Assembly: GCA_035048485.1 (NCBI GenBank)
Contig: CM068593.1
Span: forward strand, 1,626,455 to 1,690,454
DNA from: Pteria penguin
Taxonomy: Eukaryota; Mollusca; Bivalvia; Pterioida; Pteriidae
DNA length: 64,000 bases
Direction: 5' to 3'
Shown here: one piece after another, positions 46,561 through 58,155 of the stretch
How the letters are laid out: the number at the start of each line of letters is the position of its first letter
Numbering within the stretch: the stretch's first letter is position 1
Translations under genes and position numbers: made by a program
Notes under the pieces: generated by a model
Told to the model about the DNA's origin: nothing
The model's input: only the letters and a program-made list of their open reading frames with translations
Databases searched by the model: none

Positions 46561-47121
46561 TTTCATAGGCATGGAAATCGAAACCGGAAGTAGCGTTTAA
46601 CCGTTCAAGAAAGGTAACTCTTGTGAAAAAAAAATGGCGATCGTAATACTGGATTGGTCTATTGCAGTTTATGCCGCTTCGTATAATGCTCTGGGTCATA
46701 GTGACGTCACAATGACATCATGTTATGTTTTGGCGGGTTTTCTACAACATTATATAATTGTGTATTGCCTAAACACAGCTGCGCCTCTGTTTTATTGCTG
46801 CCACTACAGGTATGTGCTGAAGTCTCAAATTCTTATTTGCTTCTAATAATCTATTTTGTACTCTGTCTGTGCCATTGTACTGTACTGCTTGTATCTATCT
46901 CCTTATAGTGCAGCACCCCTTTTTCCACAGAGACACAGGTCGCTTGAACCCAGGATAAATTTTTTATATGTATAGAGAAGGGACTTAACTCTCTCGATGG
47001 TAAAAATCCACCCAAGTTCAATCAACAGTCATTATATAAACACTACATTCAGTTGACGGCCAACTTTTGACAAATATGCCTCAATAGATATATAAATTTC
47101 CTAAAATCTCAGCAAGTTTCA

Positions 47122-47364
47122 GGGTTGAGTTTTACTAAAGGTCGTAAGCTGAAACGTAGACGTAGATGTAAACTTTCCGACTCAATTTACGTGTGCTTCA
47201 ATTGAATTTTTCTTGACGTCTACACTCATAGGTAATTACATTAGTAAACATTGTAAAAGGTGTATGTTACATTTGGAACTATTTACAGAGGAGACAAATA
47301 TTTCTTAGCAAAACTTACATCTATGTCTACGTTTGAGCTTACGACCTTTAGTAAAACTCACCCC
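47122..47364. mobile_element. Harbinger-like MITE, 243 bp
   Basis: GGGTTGAGTTTTACTAAAGG on the left and, reversed, GGGTGAGTTTTACTAAAGGT on the right, with matching continued for about 55 bp (GTCGTAAGCTGAAACGTAGA). CAG-like trinucleotides flank it, as for the MITE at 4053. The open frame 47260-47475 reads across its right arm and is not a gene. Confidence 0.78.
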
Positions 47365-48006
47365 AGATCTGTACATGTATCTCCCGTAAAAGCGGAGATA
47401 CACCACCTCAAATATGGTCATGTTCTCGTGAATTCACTGGTTGGACAAAAGCTCGTCCGTGGGTCGAAGGCGTGATTACAGGACAATAGCAAACGAACTA
47501 GTCTGCATTTGGAAAGTATTTCCTCCTAAAATTATCCAAAACATGTGAAAGTTATACACATGTACAATAATTCGGCGGCGGTATTTTGAATCCATCTCTC
47601 CTTGCCATTTTTATGTGACGAAGGTGTAGGATGGGGGGAGAACGCGGATTAGTTCAAGTTTGGGGGTGTGTCCATCCAACCAATCAGCTTTCGCCTCTCA
47701 TCCTACACACTGTGCGCTTTTCGGGTAAAGACCCTTTTGCAATAACTGCAGGACAGTACCTCGCGCCTGCACATAAACGCTTCCGGTGGGTAACCGCTTG
47801 GGGCGCTTTATAAACTATACCAAAATAGCACATATTTAAATGACAAATTAATATATTTAAGATGAGTTTTCGATGTTGAAATTTGTTATCGATAAATTTA
47901 ATAATGAAGAATAAACTTAAATAGAGCTTTCAACATGTCATCACCTTGACAACTCAGTTGTATGCGGCAAATTTCCCCTTTTGCGCCCTTTTCACAACGA
48001 TTCAAG
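47365..48006. other. GC-richer stretch upstream of the THAP frame
   Basis: CpG is more frequent here than around it (for example GGCGGCGG at 47573, CGCTTCCGG at 47779). It could be promoter sequence of the THAP exon, but no specific element is clear. Confidence 0.35.
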
Positions 48007-48204
48007 ATGGTGAAACATTGTTGTGTATTTCGCTGCCATTCTGAATGTAATGCAACGACCCAAGTTAGAGGACTTAGTTTTTACGCGTTTCTGAAGAAAG
48101 CCCACAAGAGAAGACAATGGATCAGAGCCGTTAACCACGCAGATTTCATTCCCAATGACCATACCAGGATCTGTTCCGAGCATTTCGAAGGCGGATGTCG
48201 ATGA
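48007..48204 (+). CDS. THAP-type zinc-finger fragment
   Basis: From the ATG at 48007 the 65-residue frame is a nearly complete THAP domain. MVKHCCVFRC carries the first zinc ligands (Cys5 and Cys10), FYAFLKKAHKRRQWIRAV holds the conserved Trp38, Pro49 follows, and CSEHF holds the last Cys56 and His59 ligands. THAP domains bind DNA through a C2CH zinc module and occur in chromatin regulators and in P-element-like transposases. The frame stops nine codons after CSEHF, before the usual closing AVPxxP-like motif, and I find no convincing splice donor or continuation in the next kilobase. An upstream ATG at 47962 adds 15 residues of no THAP character, so the MVK start is preferred. Either a first exon or a stranded fragment. 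Confidence 0.7.
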   Translation: MVKHCCVFRCHSECNATTQVRGLSFYAFLKKAHKRRQWIRAVNHADFIPNDHTRICSEHFEGGCR

Positions 48205-49325
48205 CACAGTGACGACCATAACGATGTGAATAGTGAATTATGCACCAACTATATTCAGCTACAAAGACGGGACAACTGATAGACAGAAGGAAGAAAGGAC
48301 CTCAAGACGATATTTACTCAAGGTAAACCTTAGATGAATGTAATAGATCTTGTTAAGTTTACTAAAACTTTCTATAATTTCCGTTGCAATGGTTGAATGA
48401 AAGTTAACTAATTTAGTAATAGTATTTACATGCATGCAGGCGCGAGAGTTAGAGCGAAAGGGTCTATTCTGTACGTTTTAAACATATAATAATGAATGCA
48501 AATTATCATTACTTATTTCATTATCTTTCTCAATCTTCAAAGCTCATAACAGTTTATGTCTATTGTTATTTGACCTACAAACTGTAATAAAAGTATATCT
48601 TATCATGTTGCATTTTGTATTCTGAATTTCCTCTAAAAATATTTTGATTACGTAACTGAATATCAATTCCAAGTAAATGGGGTTTTTAAAATTCAAATTA
48701 CATATCATAATTATGAATTATTACCTGTCGGTGTCGTTTTACATGTGTCATAACGATTTTAGAAGCAAAAATATGTTCGATTCAAGCACTGTTTTCAGTG
48801 ACAGAAAATAGTATTATGCAGGAATCATGCCCATTGGCACATAGTTCAACATCGGATCTATTACCTTACACCATGCATTTGTCAATTTATACCAGTTATA
48901 ACATATATCCAGTTCAATTCATTATTGACACGCCGTCGCTTTCGCGAGAGGCACCATGTCGAAACACGGTAATCCGAATTACCGAAATGCCCCGGATCTA
49001 CCAAAAATGCCCAAAGAAATACCGACATGCACCCGAAATGTCCCTTATTATTGTGTAAATGAATGAAAATTTGGTAATGTTAGCTAGGTAAAATCCATCT
49101 TACTCTATAACCGATAATGATAAATGAAAAATTTTTCATATATCGCTTACAGATTTAAATGGAATTTTACAGTAATCTGAAATGCCTATTGTTTGTGCGC
49201 ATCAAGAGCGACGCGTTTGTATGACGTTTTAATAGGCAGATTTACCTTTAATCACACAACACTCATTAACAAGACTGGCTTCTAGCTAGCGTTTAATTTT
49301 AAGACTGCTTTTTGTACTCCCTGCA
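48205..49325. other. Spacer after the THAP frame
   Basis: AT-rich, without a frame that extends the THAP protein. There is a poor C-rich run of ATGCCC/CCGAAATG words near 48975-49045. No element is identified. Confidence 0.5.
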
Positions 49326-49329
49326 ATTA

Positions 49330-50235
49330 AAGTTTGGGGGGATATAGAAATCATCCTGTCTGTCTGTCTGTCCGTCTGTTCACATTTGTCCAAGCCATAA
49401 CTTCTTACCCCCTAGTTGGATCTGGATAATATTTCACACAATCGTTGTACATGACCCAAGGATGTGTAATGACCTTGACCCATGGTAATATCTTTGAGGT
49501 CAAGGTCGCAGTGCACACAAAGCAAAATTTTTGTCTGGGCAATTACTTCTTGTCCCCTCAGCAGATCTGGATAACATTTCACACAATTGTTTCCCATCAC
49601 CCAAAGGTGTGTTATGACCTTGACCTAAGGTCATATCTTCTAGATCAAGGTCACAGTTCATACTAAGCCAAAAACCTGTCTGGGCCATAACTTCTTCCTG
49701 CCAAGTTGGATATTATCCAGGATAATATTTCACACGTCATGACCTTCACTCAAGATCATATCTCCAAGGTTAAGGTCACAGTACACACTTGGTAGAAATC
49801 CTTGTCCGGGCCATAACTCTTTACTGCTGGATAGCATTTCACACAATTGTTGTACATGACACAAGGGTGTGTTATGACCTCAACACAATGTCATATATCT
49901 TCATGGTCAAGGGCAAAGTGCACACATAGCCAAAATGTTTTTCTGGATCATAGCTTCTTAATACTGCCAAAATGGATTTGAATAATATATCATACATTTG
50001 TTGTCCATGATCCATGGGTGTTTCTTAACTTTGCCACAAGATCGTATCTCCAAGGTCAAGGTCAAAGTGCACAGTTGTCAAAACCCCTGTCGAAGCCATA
50101 ACTGCTTACTGCTATTTAGGATATGGATAACATTTCACACAATTGCTGTTGATGTACAAGGATGTGCCGTGACCTCCACCGAAGGTCATATTGTCAAGGT
50201 CAGGTCATAGTGCACACATAGCCGAAATCCTGGTA
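49330..50235 (-). repeat. GACCTTGACC minisatellite (G family), copy 3, minus strand
   Basis: On the plus strand this reads as the reverse of copies 1 and 2: CTGTCTGTCTGTCTGTCC at the start and then about six units with TGTGTTATGACCTTGACC, GAGGTCAAGGTC and GGATAACATTTCACACAAT. It ends where the truncated MITE starts at 50245. Confidence 0.82.
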
Positions 50236-50244
50236 CTTACAGTA

Positions 50245-50340
50245 CAGTCCGGATGGAACTTTGAATGCCCACTGTCCACAGTGGGCAGTCCACCTGAAAT
50301 TTCAGTGGGCATTAGGAGTGGACATTTACCTGAGCTATCA
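50245..50340 (+). mobile_element. Truncated copy of the Tc1/mariner-like MITE
   Basis: TA then CAGTCCGGATGGAACTTTGA, TGCCCACTGTCCACAGTGGG and GGAGTGGACATTTACCTGAG match the right half of 33554-33783 in reverse. It ends abruptly at GAGCTATCAG, where TACC minisatellite sequence begins. Confidence 0.8.
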
Positions 50341-50716
50341 GTTTTAGTAGCATGCCTTCCCACCTACCATCTGTATATATTACAAAATATGTTTGGGGTT
50401 TTAGACGTAAGTTGAAACATTGAAAAGACACCAATAATTCTATTTGAGAATCCTAATGGCCAGTTAAAGTGTAAAGTGGCCCGTGGACTTTGTGATATGG
50501 TGTCATTAGCTCATTCAGGCACGTGATATGGTAATTTTTACCACCTCTGCACTGATTTTTAGGGCATAATAAAAAGGTTCTGTACTGTCATACCTTGAAA
50601 ATGACCTTTTGTAAAAGTTTTGGAAAAGAAAGTAGTGATCGATGCCTTCAAAATAACAAATGGCATTCATTGGTAAAATATCTCGTTGAATGTTGGGAGA
50701 CTGAAAGACTGAAACT

Positions 50717-50762
<46 letters not shown>

Positions 50763-51155
50763 TTCTCTCTCCCTTCCAACCTCCACGGATTTTGATCTAC
50801 ACATGATCTGTGGTTGGTTGATTCACGTTTTACATCACTTTCAACAAAATTTTCCGTTATATCACGATTTTGAAGCAGGAGGTACATGTAACCAACCTAT
50901 TCAACTTAGTGGTGCAAGAGGGAATTGAACCTGGATTGATGGCGACAAACAGAGGTGACAACGTTTCTCCGCATTTTCCTTTCTGGGAATATTAAGGTGG
51001 TCGTCACTATAATTAAAAAGCTGAACAGTAAATACAGAACAAGGATAAAAATCAGCACAATTCTTCACACTAGCATTTATTTGATTGTAGATGAATTACA
51101 CAAAATGTGGTGATGTTTTCAATCAAAAACATAAAAAAAAAAACCAAACAAAAAA
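50341..51155 (+). repeat. Third copy of the composite repeat, with run of 42 C
   Basis: A short TACC remnant (CTACCATCTGTATATATTAC), 42 C at 50718-50759, ACACATGATCTGTGGTTG and the AAAAGCTGAACAGTAAATAC tail follow each other as in the blocks at 880-2515 and 11640-13400, then an E element starts. The 160-bp tandem part is almost absent. The Pro-rich and Gly-rich frames through the C-run are artefacts. Confidence 0.8.
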
Positions 51156-54100
51156 CAAGAGGCCCAAATGGGCCTTTATCGCTCACCTGAGTACCTAGAT
51201 TATTAGTCATGCAAGAAGGAAGAATTCATTTATTTTTGCATTACTGTGATTAAGTCAATGCTAATGTTGAAAATATGTCATTTTTTTGTCAGACCAGAAT
51301 AAAAAAACAAGAGACCAAAGTGGGCCTATATTGCTCACCTGAGTACCTAGATTATTAGTCATTCAGGAATGAAGAAGTTATTTATTTTTGCATTACTGTG
51401 ACTAAGTCAACACAAATGTTGAAAATATGTCAAATTTTATTTCAGACCAGAATATAAAACTGCAACAGTTTTTTTGCACATCCATTCAGGTGATTTTGAT
51501 TTACTTTGTCTCTGCAAGATGTGATTCAGGGCAAAAAGTAAGTCATTTTCTTTAGGTGTGGCATTTTGTTGACTGATTTCAAGTCTGGGTCATGAACAAC
51601 AATTGTTTCAAATATTGTCCAGATCCAACTTAAAATGGCCTAATTTCATATGTTGAGTGTTGAGAAACATCTAAAACCTTATTAAGATGTGTAAAGAAAT
51701 AAAAAACAAAAAATTTGACTACAGCTGGATTTGAACCGCTACTCTCCATGTTAAAACTGTGAAGAATTGTCCCTAAACACCCTCATTTGGAAGTCTTAAA
51801 AATCCATAGAAAATCCAAAAATTGAGATATTGACAAAATTCTTTCAAAATAACATTCCTTACCATAATTATGATGAAAATAGTCCATAAGAAATCATTAT
51901 TATCAATTAACTAGGGAATATGACACTTTTCTGCATTGAATTCACCAAGTCCCCCCCCCCCCCCCCCCTTCTTTGGAAGGGAACAAAAATGACAAGACTT
52001 CTGCACTCATTTCTCTTGATCATTTTTATGCATTCTGTTTGTCTCTGTATACAGCCAGTATGAAGAAGAAGATTGTCAAAGAAGGGTACTCATTTGTAAC
52101 TTACTTTTGACTGTGGTGGCGCCACCTGTAAAGAGGTCTGGATGAAAATGACAGAATTTGAAGGGGATCAGAAGTGATTCGATTCTATCAAGATTTATTA
52201 AAATGCTTTGAGCACTTTTGCAGAAAAAGTTGAAAACGTGAAAAATGGCTAAACCCCCCCCCCCTTTTTTTTTGGAAGTCCTAAAAATTCATAAAAAATC
52301 TAAAAACTGAGATATTGACAAAATTCTTTCACAATAATATCCCTTACCATAATTATGATCAAAATAGTCCATAAGACATCATTATTATCAATTAACTGAA
52401 AAAAAATGACACTTTTCTGCATTGAAATTACTAAGCCCAAAAGTGTTGAAAAAACGTCACAAATTTGATATCGGAACGGAACATAAAATTACAACACTTC
52501 TTTACACATCTGTCTAGATCATTCCTATCCATTCGGGTGGTATCTGTATGTCCCAGTCTGAAATAGAAGTTTGTTAAAGGGGGGTACCCTCTGTGACCTA
52601 CTTTTGCCTGTGGTGGCGCCACTTATTGACGGATCTGGACGAAAAGCAATAACAACATTTGTAGGGGACTGTGAGTACTTCATGCATACCAAGTTTCATG
52701 AAATGCTGTTCAGCTGTTCTGAAGAGGAAGTCGAAAATGTGAAAAGTTGACGACGCATAGGCAGACAGGCGGACGACGGAGTACGATTGATCACAATAGC
52801 TCATTTGAGCTTTCAGCTTAGGTCATCTAACAACACTTTTTTGCACATCCATTCAGGTGATTTTGATACTAAGCATTTACCTTGTCTCAGCAAGATGTGA
52901 TTCAGGGCAACAAGTTAGTCATTTTCTTTAGGTGGGGTCTTTTATTGACTGATTTCAAGTCTGGGTCATGGACAACAATTGTTTCAAATATTATCCAGAT
53001 CCAACTTAAAATGGCCTAATTTCATTTGTTGAGTTCTGAAAAACAACTAAAAATTTATTCAGATGTGTAAAGAAATGAAAAAAAAAAAAATTGACCGCAG
53101 CTGGATTTGAACCGCTACTCTCCATATTTTAATTATCAAGTGGTATATGTACCATTGTGAGACCTAGTTTTTAGACATGGTGGCACCATCTGTTGACCAA
53201 TTTGGATGAAATGTACAAAATTGATAGAGGACCTATAGTAGTTCATGTATACCATGTTTCATTAAAATATTACATGCGGTATAACAGCAGAAGTTAGAAA
53301 TGTGAAGAATTGTCCCTATACACCCTCATTTGGAAGTCTTAAAAATCCATAGAAAATCCAAAAATTGAGATATTGATAAAATTCTTTCAAAGTAACATTC
53401 CTTACCATAATTATGATCAAAGCAGTTCATAAGAAATCATCATTATCAATTAAGTAGGAAATATGACACTTTTCTGCATTGAAATCACCAAGTCCAAACA
53501 AATGTCGAAAAAAAAAATTCTAAAATTTGATTTTATAAGGGAACCAAAATGACAATACGTCTTCACTCATCCCTTTAGATAATTTTTATGCATTCTGTTT
53601 GTCTTTGTATACAACCAGTATGACAGGTGGTGGCACCTGTAAAGAGGTATAGAAGAAAACGACAAAATTGAAGTGGGTCATAAGTTATTTATTTCTACAG
53701 AGTATTATTAAAATCATTCCAACAGCGTTACAGAAAAAGTTGAAAATGTGAAAAATAGACAATCCCCCCCCCCCCCCCGTTTATTTTGAAAGTCTTAAAA
53801 AAACCATTAAAATGCAAAAATTGAGATAATGACAAAATTCTTACACAATATAATTCCGTACCATCATAATGATCAATACAGGTCATAAGAAATCATTATT
53901 ATCAATTAATTGAAAAACATAACATTTTTTGGCATTGAAATTATTAAGTAAAAAAAAAACAAAACAAAAAACAAAAACAAAACAAAAAAACCCCCCAAAA
54001 AACCCAAAAACAAACAAACAACCCCCTCCCCCCCAAAAAAAACCACATTCCTCTAGATCATTTTTATGCATTTAGTTTGTCTCTGTATGTACCAGGTCTG

Positions 54101-54340
54101 AAGAAGTTGTTTGTCAAAGGAGGATGATATCTTTGACGTACTTTTGCCTGTGGTGGCGCCAACTTTTGATGTATTGGGAAAAAACAATATTTGAAGGGGA
54201 CCATGGGTACTTTATTCCAATCAAGTTCAACAGAAATCTGTTCAGCAGTTCTTGAGAAGTAAAAAATGTGAGGTAAATGACAGACGGACGGACAGACGGA
54301 GGGACGAGCAGAAAGAGGAACAGTCAGACGGAGGGATGAC
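51156..54340 (+). mobile_element. E element, copy 7 (outer), split by another E element
   Basis: It starts CAAGAGGCCCAAATGGGCCT at 51156 and reads normally to CAGACCAGAATAAAAAAAC (about 51307). It resumes at 52831 with CAACACTTTTTTGCACATCC, the exact next words of the family. It continues through the standard body to a decayed end with GACGGACGGACAGACGGAG near 54300, without a readable hairpin. The A-rich stretch at 53948-54045 is an internal expansion. Confidence 0.85.
51308..52830 (+). mobile_element. E element, copy 8 (nested in copy 7)
   Basis: From CAAGAGACCAAAGTGGGCC and GCTCACCTGAGTACCTAG to GCTCATTTGAGCTTTCAGCT and TAGGTCATCTAA. Full body, no 145-bp array, with a C-run at 51951-51968. 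It is inserted into the A-rich site of copy 7 with at most a few bases (AACA) repeated at the edges. Confidence 0.85.
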
Positions 54341-55044
54341 AGTGCGCTATGACTATCTGCAATGAATCATCATATGATACAGGTCGACTTGATGTATAAT
54401 ACATTACAGCTACAGGTGAATTGTATATAGGCCTTAAAAAATACGTTTGTTTCCTGTTACCCGACCGACCGTGTAAAATTGGCGCCGACCCCAATTTTTT
54501 TTTTGGGGGGGGGGGGGTTCCTCTCCAGAGTTTTCTTAAAGAAATACGGAGACGGGCGATTCCACAAATTTGATCCAGGCGCAATCAATAAATTGGAAAT
54601 TTCCCATATTTTCCAGTTTTATAAAGTTTGTCCTCAAAATATTTAATAATTATATTGTAAATATTAACTACCAAAATGACTCCGTAACATGCCGGAAAAC
54701 TACCAAAAAATAGCCAAATCAAGGCGGTGTCGGATACGATATCTTTCCACTCAAATTTTTACGCACCGGTAAATATGCCTTGAAAGCGCATACGCATGAG
54801 AAAAAATTATTGGAAATGTTTGATGACGGTACGGCTAGTTTTCGTGAAATCTCATGTTACCCAACTGTTTGACAAAATTAATCCTTTCCGATCGACACAT
54901 TTTTCATGCGGGATCCACTGAATAAATAATTCTTGTGTGATCGTGTCTTCTTTTTCTTCTTGCTTGAATCACATTGACAGATGTCTATTGGTAACACTTA
55001 AATTTTAACACTAAAGCAAAGCTAATTACATGTACTACTACCAC

Positions 55045-58000
55045 CAGGGATGTCACTAGAAGCCGGCAACCGGCGAAAATCTCCGATAATTCCAGCTGAA
55101 ACCGCCGGTTACTTTTTTCTCTTGTTATTTTACAGTCGAAAATTAGCGTATGTCCGAGTCCGTGACTAACATTTTAAGCCAGATAATGACCGAAGTGATT
55201 TATCACAGTATCGGCATGTTCAATAATAATTCCCCAGATAACAGTTATATACTTTCTGGAAATCCCCTAAAGCTATTTAAGTAACATTCGTGGAAAACAG
55301 TGTCCGCGAAACTTTGTTGAACTCCACAGGACATTCGGTCCTATTGGAAGACATTTCATAGGACCGAAATCATTTCTGTCTGACCAAAAAAGAAAATTGA
55401 AGAATTTTCAATGGGGTATTTAACATCGCCTTTTTGTCGGCGTCCGTCGATGTCAATTTTCTTTTGTTTAGTGGTTTTCCGGGGATTGCCCCCTCCACAT
55501 ATTTTAATTTCGCTAGAAAAGACATTCATGTACACTCAGGAACACTCAAAATATAAAGGTCGTTATTAAATAGTATAAGTGCTTACAAGACTCTGTCTTT
55601 CCGCGGTATACATAGTTTTGGAAGCAACATCGGACAAACCGGTCCGGCTAGAAAACGCGCAAATCGGACCGATCGCACTTTTGTCCGTTCGGTCCGACGG
55701 TCCGATGAATTTCGCGGACACCGTGGAAAAGCGCATGGCATACGTCTTGCATAGACATTTTTTAAGATATTAAACTGCGGTCTTACAATTCGTTTATGAT
55801 TAATAGCTTTTTCGCACGGCTAGATACAAATTCTGAACGTATAAAACATTCCTCTGCAATTGACGCAGATCATTTTTCTTTCTGGTTTGAAGCTTTCCGT
55901 CCGGAAGGGCTATTGCGTATACACGTACAGTTATCGTGAAAAGGTCTATGTAGTAGTTACCCCATTGAAAAGTGTTAGTTATGTTGAGATTACACCATGG
56001 AAGATGCATTATTCCACTCTGGGCGCAATGCCTAATGTTGTGCCAAATGACACATTTTATAATTGCACATTTAATGTGTAAAAGTAAAAAATAAATCAAA
56101 AAATAAAAAGCAATAAAACGCAATAAAACAAAAAGAAATTTTAATTAAATCAAATAATTACTTAATTTTGAATTGAGAATTGAAGTTGTATTTATTTATC
56201 CTCCAGTTCTCCGTGTATCGCGGCTGAGTGTTTTGACGCGGACGCTCGCGTTCACATTACCGCAAATCACCGCACACCACATCACAACCACGATGGTCAA
56301 TCGCGGTGATTCACCGCAACACTGCGGTTGATTGCGGATATGCATCGTATAATTATTAAACGTACATTTAAGTATCTTAAAATGTTGTCCAATAATGGAG
56401 GTGTAACATTAGCGGGTTTGCTTGAGGGCTGTTTGTTTCGCGCCATTTTTCCAGATTAAATGCATCATTAATTATCTAAGTGCGATAGTCATTTGAGATT
56501 GTTTTAAAAATAAGAGATTAAGTATGAGAAAAGTAGAGATGAAAATACATGTATCTAAATTTAGTGGTGAATGTTCATAATAACATTTGCGTAAACATTT
56601 TTTTCCGAAATAAGCGTTTGAACAATTAAACGTGCGGCACATCAGAAAGGAATTCCGACTGTAGTCGAAAGCCTAAACTAAAATCTGGAAGCTTCACCAA
56701 ATATATGAATTCGTCTGACTTTGATTTGACGCCAATCAAAGAAATTATCCCAGCCATTCTCAAAATTCTCTCGCGATTTTACTATTGCAAGAAGCAATCT
56801 GATTAAAAGCAAATCTATTTATTTCGTATTTACTACATATATGCAGAATAGATAGAAATCCTTTAAATCAGATTGTCGTCAAATTGAACTCGAATCCTTT
56901 TCGAACAAAATCGTCAAAGGTTTTTTTTCTGATCGCTTTTTTTGTTATTTGATAATACTTGCCTTTATAGTACGCAAGATCGCATAACGCTGATAAAAAA
57001 TATCATCCCAGGCAATTAATTAGTGTATGGTATGTAAAGTAAAATATTGAGGATTGCGGCAATGCTGCGGTGATTCACCGCGATCGTTGCGGTCATTCCG
57101 CGTGAATGATAGGTCAGTTAAAGAAGCCGGCGTGGCCTAGTGGTATCGCGCTGGACTCCTAATCGGGAGGCCGGGGTTCGATTCCCGCTCTGGTCATGCC
57201 GGTGTCCTGTCTTTCGGATGAGACAGTAAAAACCGAGGCCCCGTGTCGTGGTATGCATGGCACGTTAAAGATCCCTCACTGCTTCGGGTGGGTCCGTTGC
57301 AAAGGTCAAAATTTGTATGCCCCGCATCAGGCAGATGCCGTTACCATATACGTGAAATATTCGTGGTGTGACGTTAAACAAAATCAATCAATAGGTCAAT
57401 TAAAGAGCAAAGATCGTGGTGATTGGTAGCCAAGACTTCAAAAACATCGCGGCGATGATATGACAACTGGACAATAGCTGTTCTCTGTAAAGTACTTGAA
57501 ACCCCCAAAGGATGGGATGGTCCGCTTGCTATGGTGTATGCAGGGATACACCATACTTGTTTACAATGGTAAATTGTACCCATCTATGGTACAATTAGTT
57601 ATAACTTATGTAATGCCATCGCATTTTTGATGGATAATATTTATGTGCAATTTTAATAGCTCACTGTTTCTAATGATCAGCGTATTTATGTTTGCAGATC
57701 GCTAAATTTCTTGGGGTCTTTTTCAAAATTCTATACCAACATTGTTCACTGCTCTGTTTTTCAAGTTACATGTATTTTGAATTGCAGTGAAGAAATAAAA
57801 TCTTAAACACAATCTAATCAAGACTAGTAAAAGGAGTCTTTACCTTGAACATTATTTCAAAATATGAGTAAAATAGTGCAAAACATGAAGTTTTCAACAA
57901 CTGAAATTAAATGCCAGGAAAGGACTAGAATGCAGGATTTTACACCATTTACTCCAGAGCCTTTGGGGCCCTTAGGAGGGCCCAGACCCCCAGCCACGAA

Positions 58001-58070
58001 GCGAGATGGCAGAATTCTCTTATAACTTTTCATATTTCTCCTATAACTTCTATACTTAATGACATCCCTG
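55045..58070. mobile_element. Candidate hAT-like element, 3.0 kb
   Basis: The left end CAGGGATGTCACTAGAAGCC and the reverse of the right end, CAGGGATGTCATTAAGTATA, share CAGGGATGTCA; CAGGG starts are common in hAT elements. No 8-bp flanking duplication is clear, and no transposase is readable. The interior has CCGGTCCGG/CGGACCG motifs (55635-55705), a TCACCGC...GCGGTGA-rich stretch at each side of 56250-57100, and a SINE inserted at 57125. Weakly supported. Confidence 0.45.
57125..57390 (+). mobile_element. tRNA-derived SINE, copy 3
   Basis: AGCCGGCGTGGCCTAGTGGT (box A) and GGGTTCGATTCCC (perfect box B) head the element. The body holds GAGACAGTAAAAACCGAGGC and CATCAGGCAGATGCCGTTAC, and it ends in AAAATCAATCA. 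The target duplication ATAGGTCAGTTAAAGA is repeated with one change (57109-57124 and 57391-57406). This is the best-preserved copy in the window. Confidence 0.93.
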
Positions 58071-58074
58071 ACCA

Positions 58075-58117
58075 CACTAAATTACACCACACACACACAT
58101 ACACACACCCTCTGTCT

Positions 58118-58155
<38 letters not shown>

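Larger units (their letters stand above)
42305..46662 (+). mobile_element. Candidate 4.4-kb DNA transposon with SAP-like fragment
   Basis: The left end ATAGACCAATCCAGTATTAT and the reverse of the right end, ATAGACCAATCCAGTATTAC, match, and further inside CGGTTAAACGTTACTTCCGG matches CGGTTAAACGCTACTTCCGG at a similar distance. The target duplication is unclear (flanks ACT and TGC). The interior is AT-rich with a G-run at 43460 and no transposase that I can read; only a SAP-like fragment lies near the left end. It may be an internally decayed element. Confidence 0.65.

Noticed and set aside
50595..50887. Pro-rich and Gly-rich frames on the two strands
   Set aside because: Caused by the run of 42 C; neighbouring codons belong to the dispersed repeat.
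55579..55773. Short frame LENAQIGPIALLSVRSDGP
   Set aside because: Looks protein-like in part, but it lies in CGGTCCG-type palindromic words of a candidate element and has no support in length or motif.
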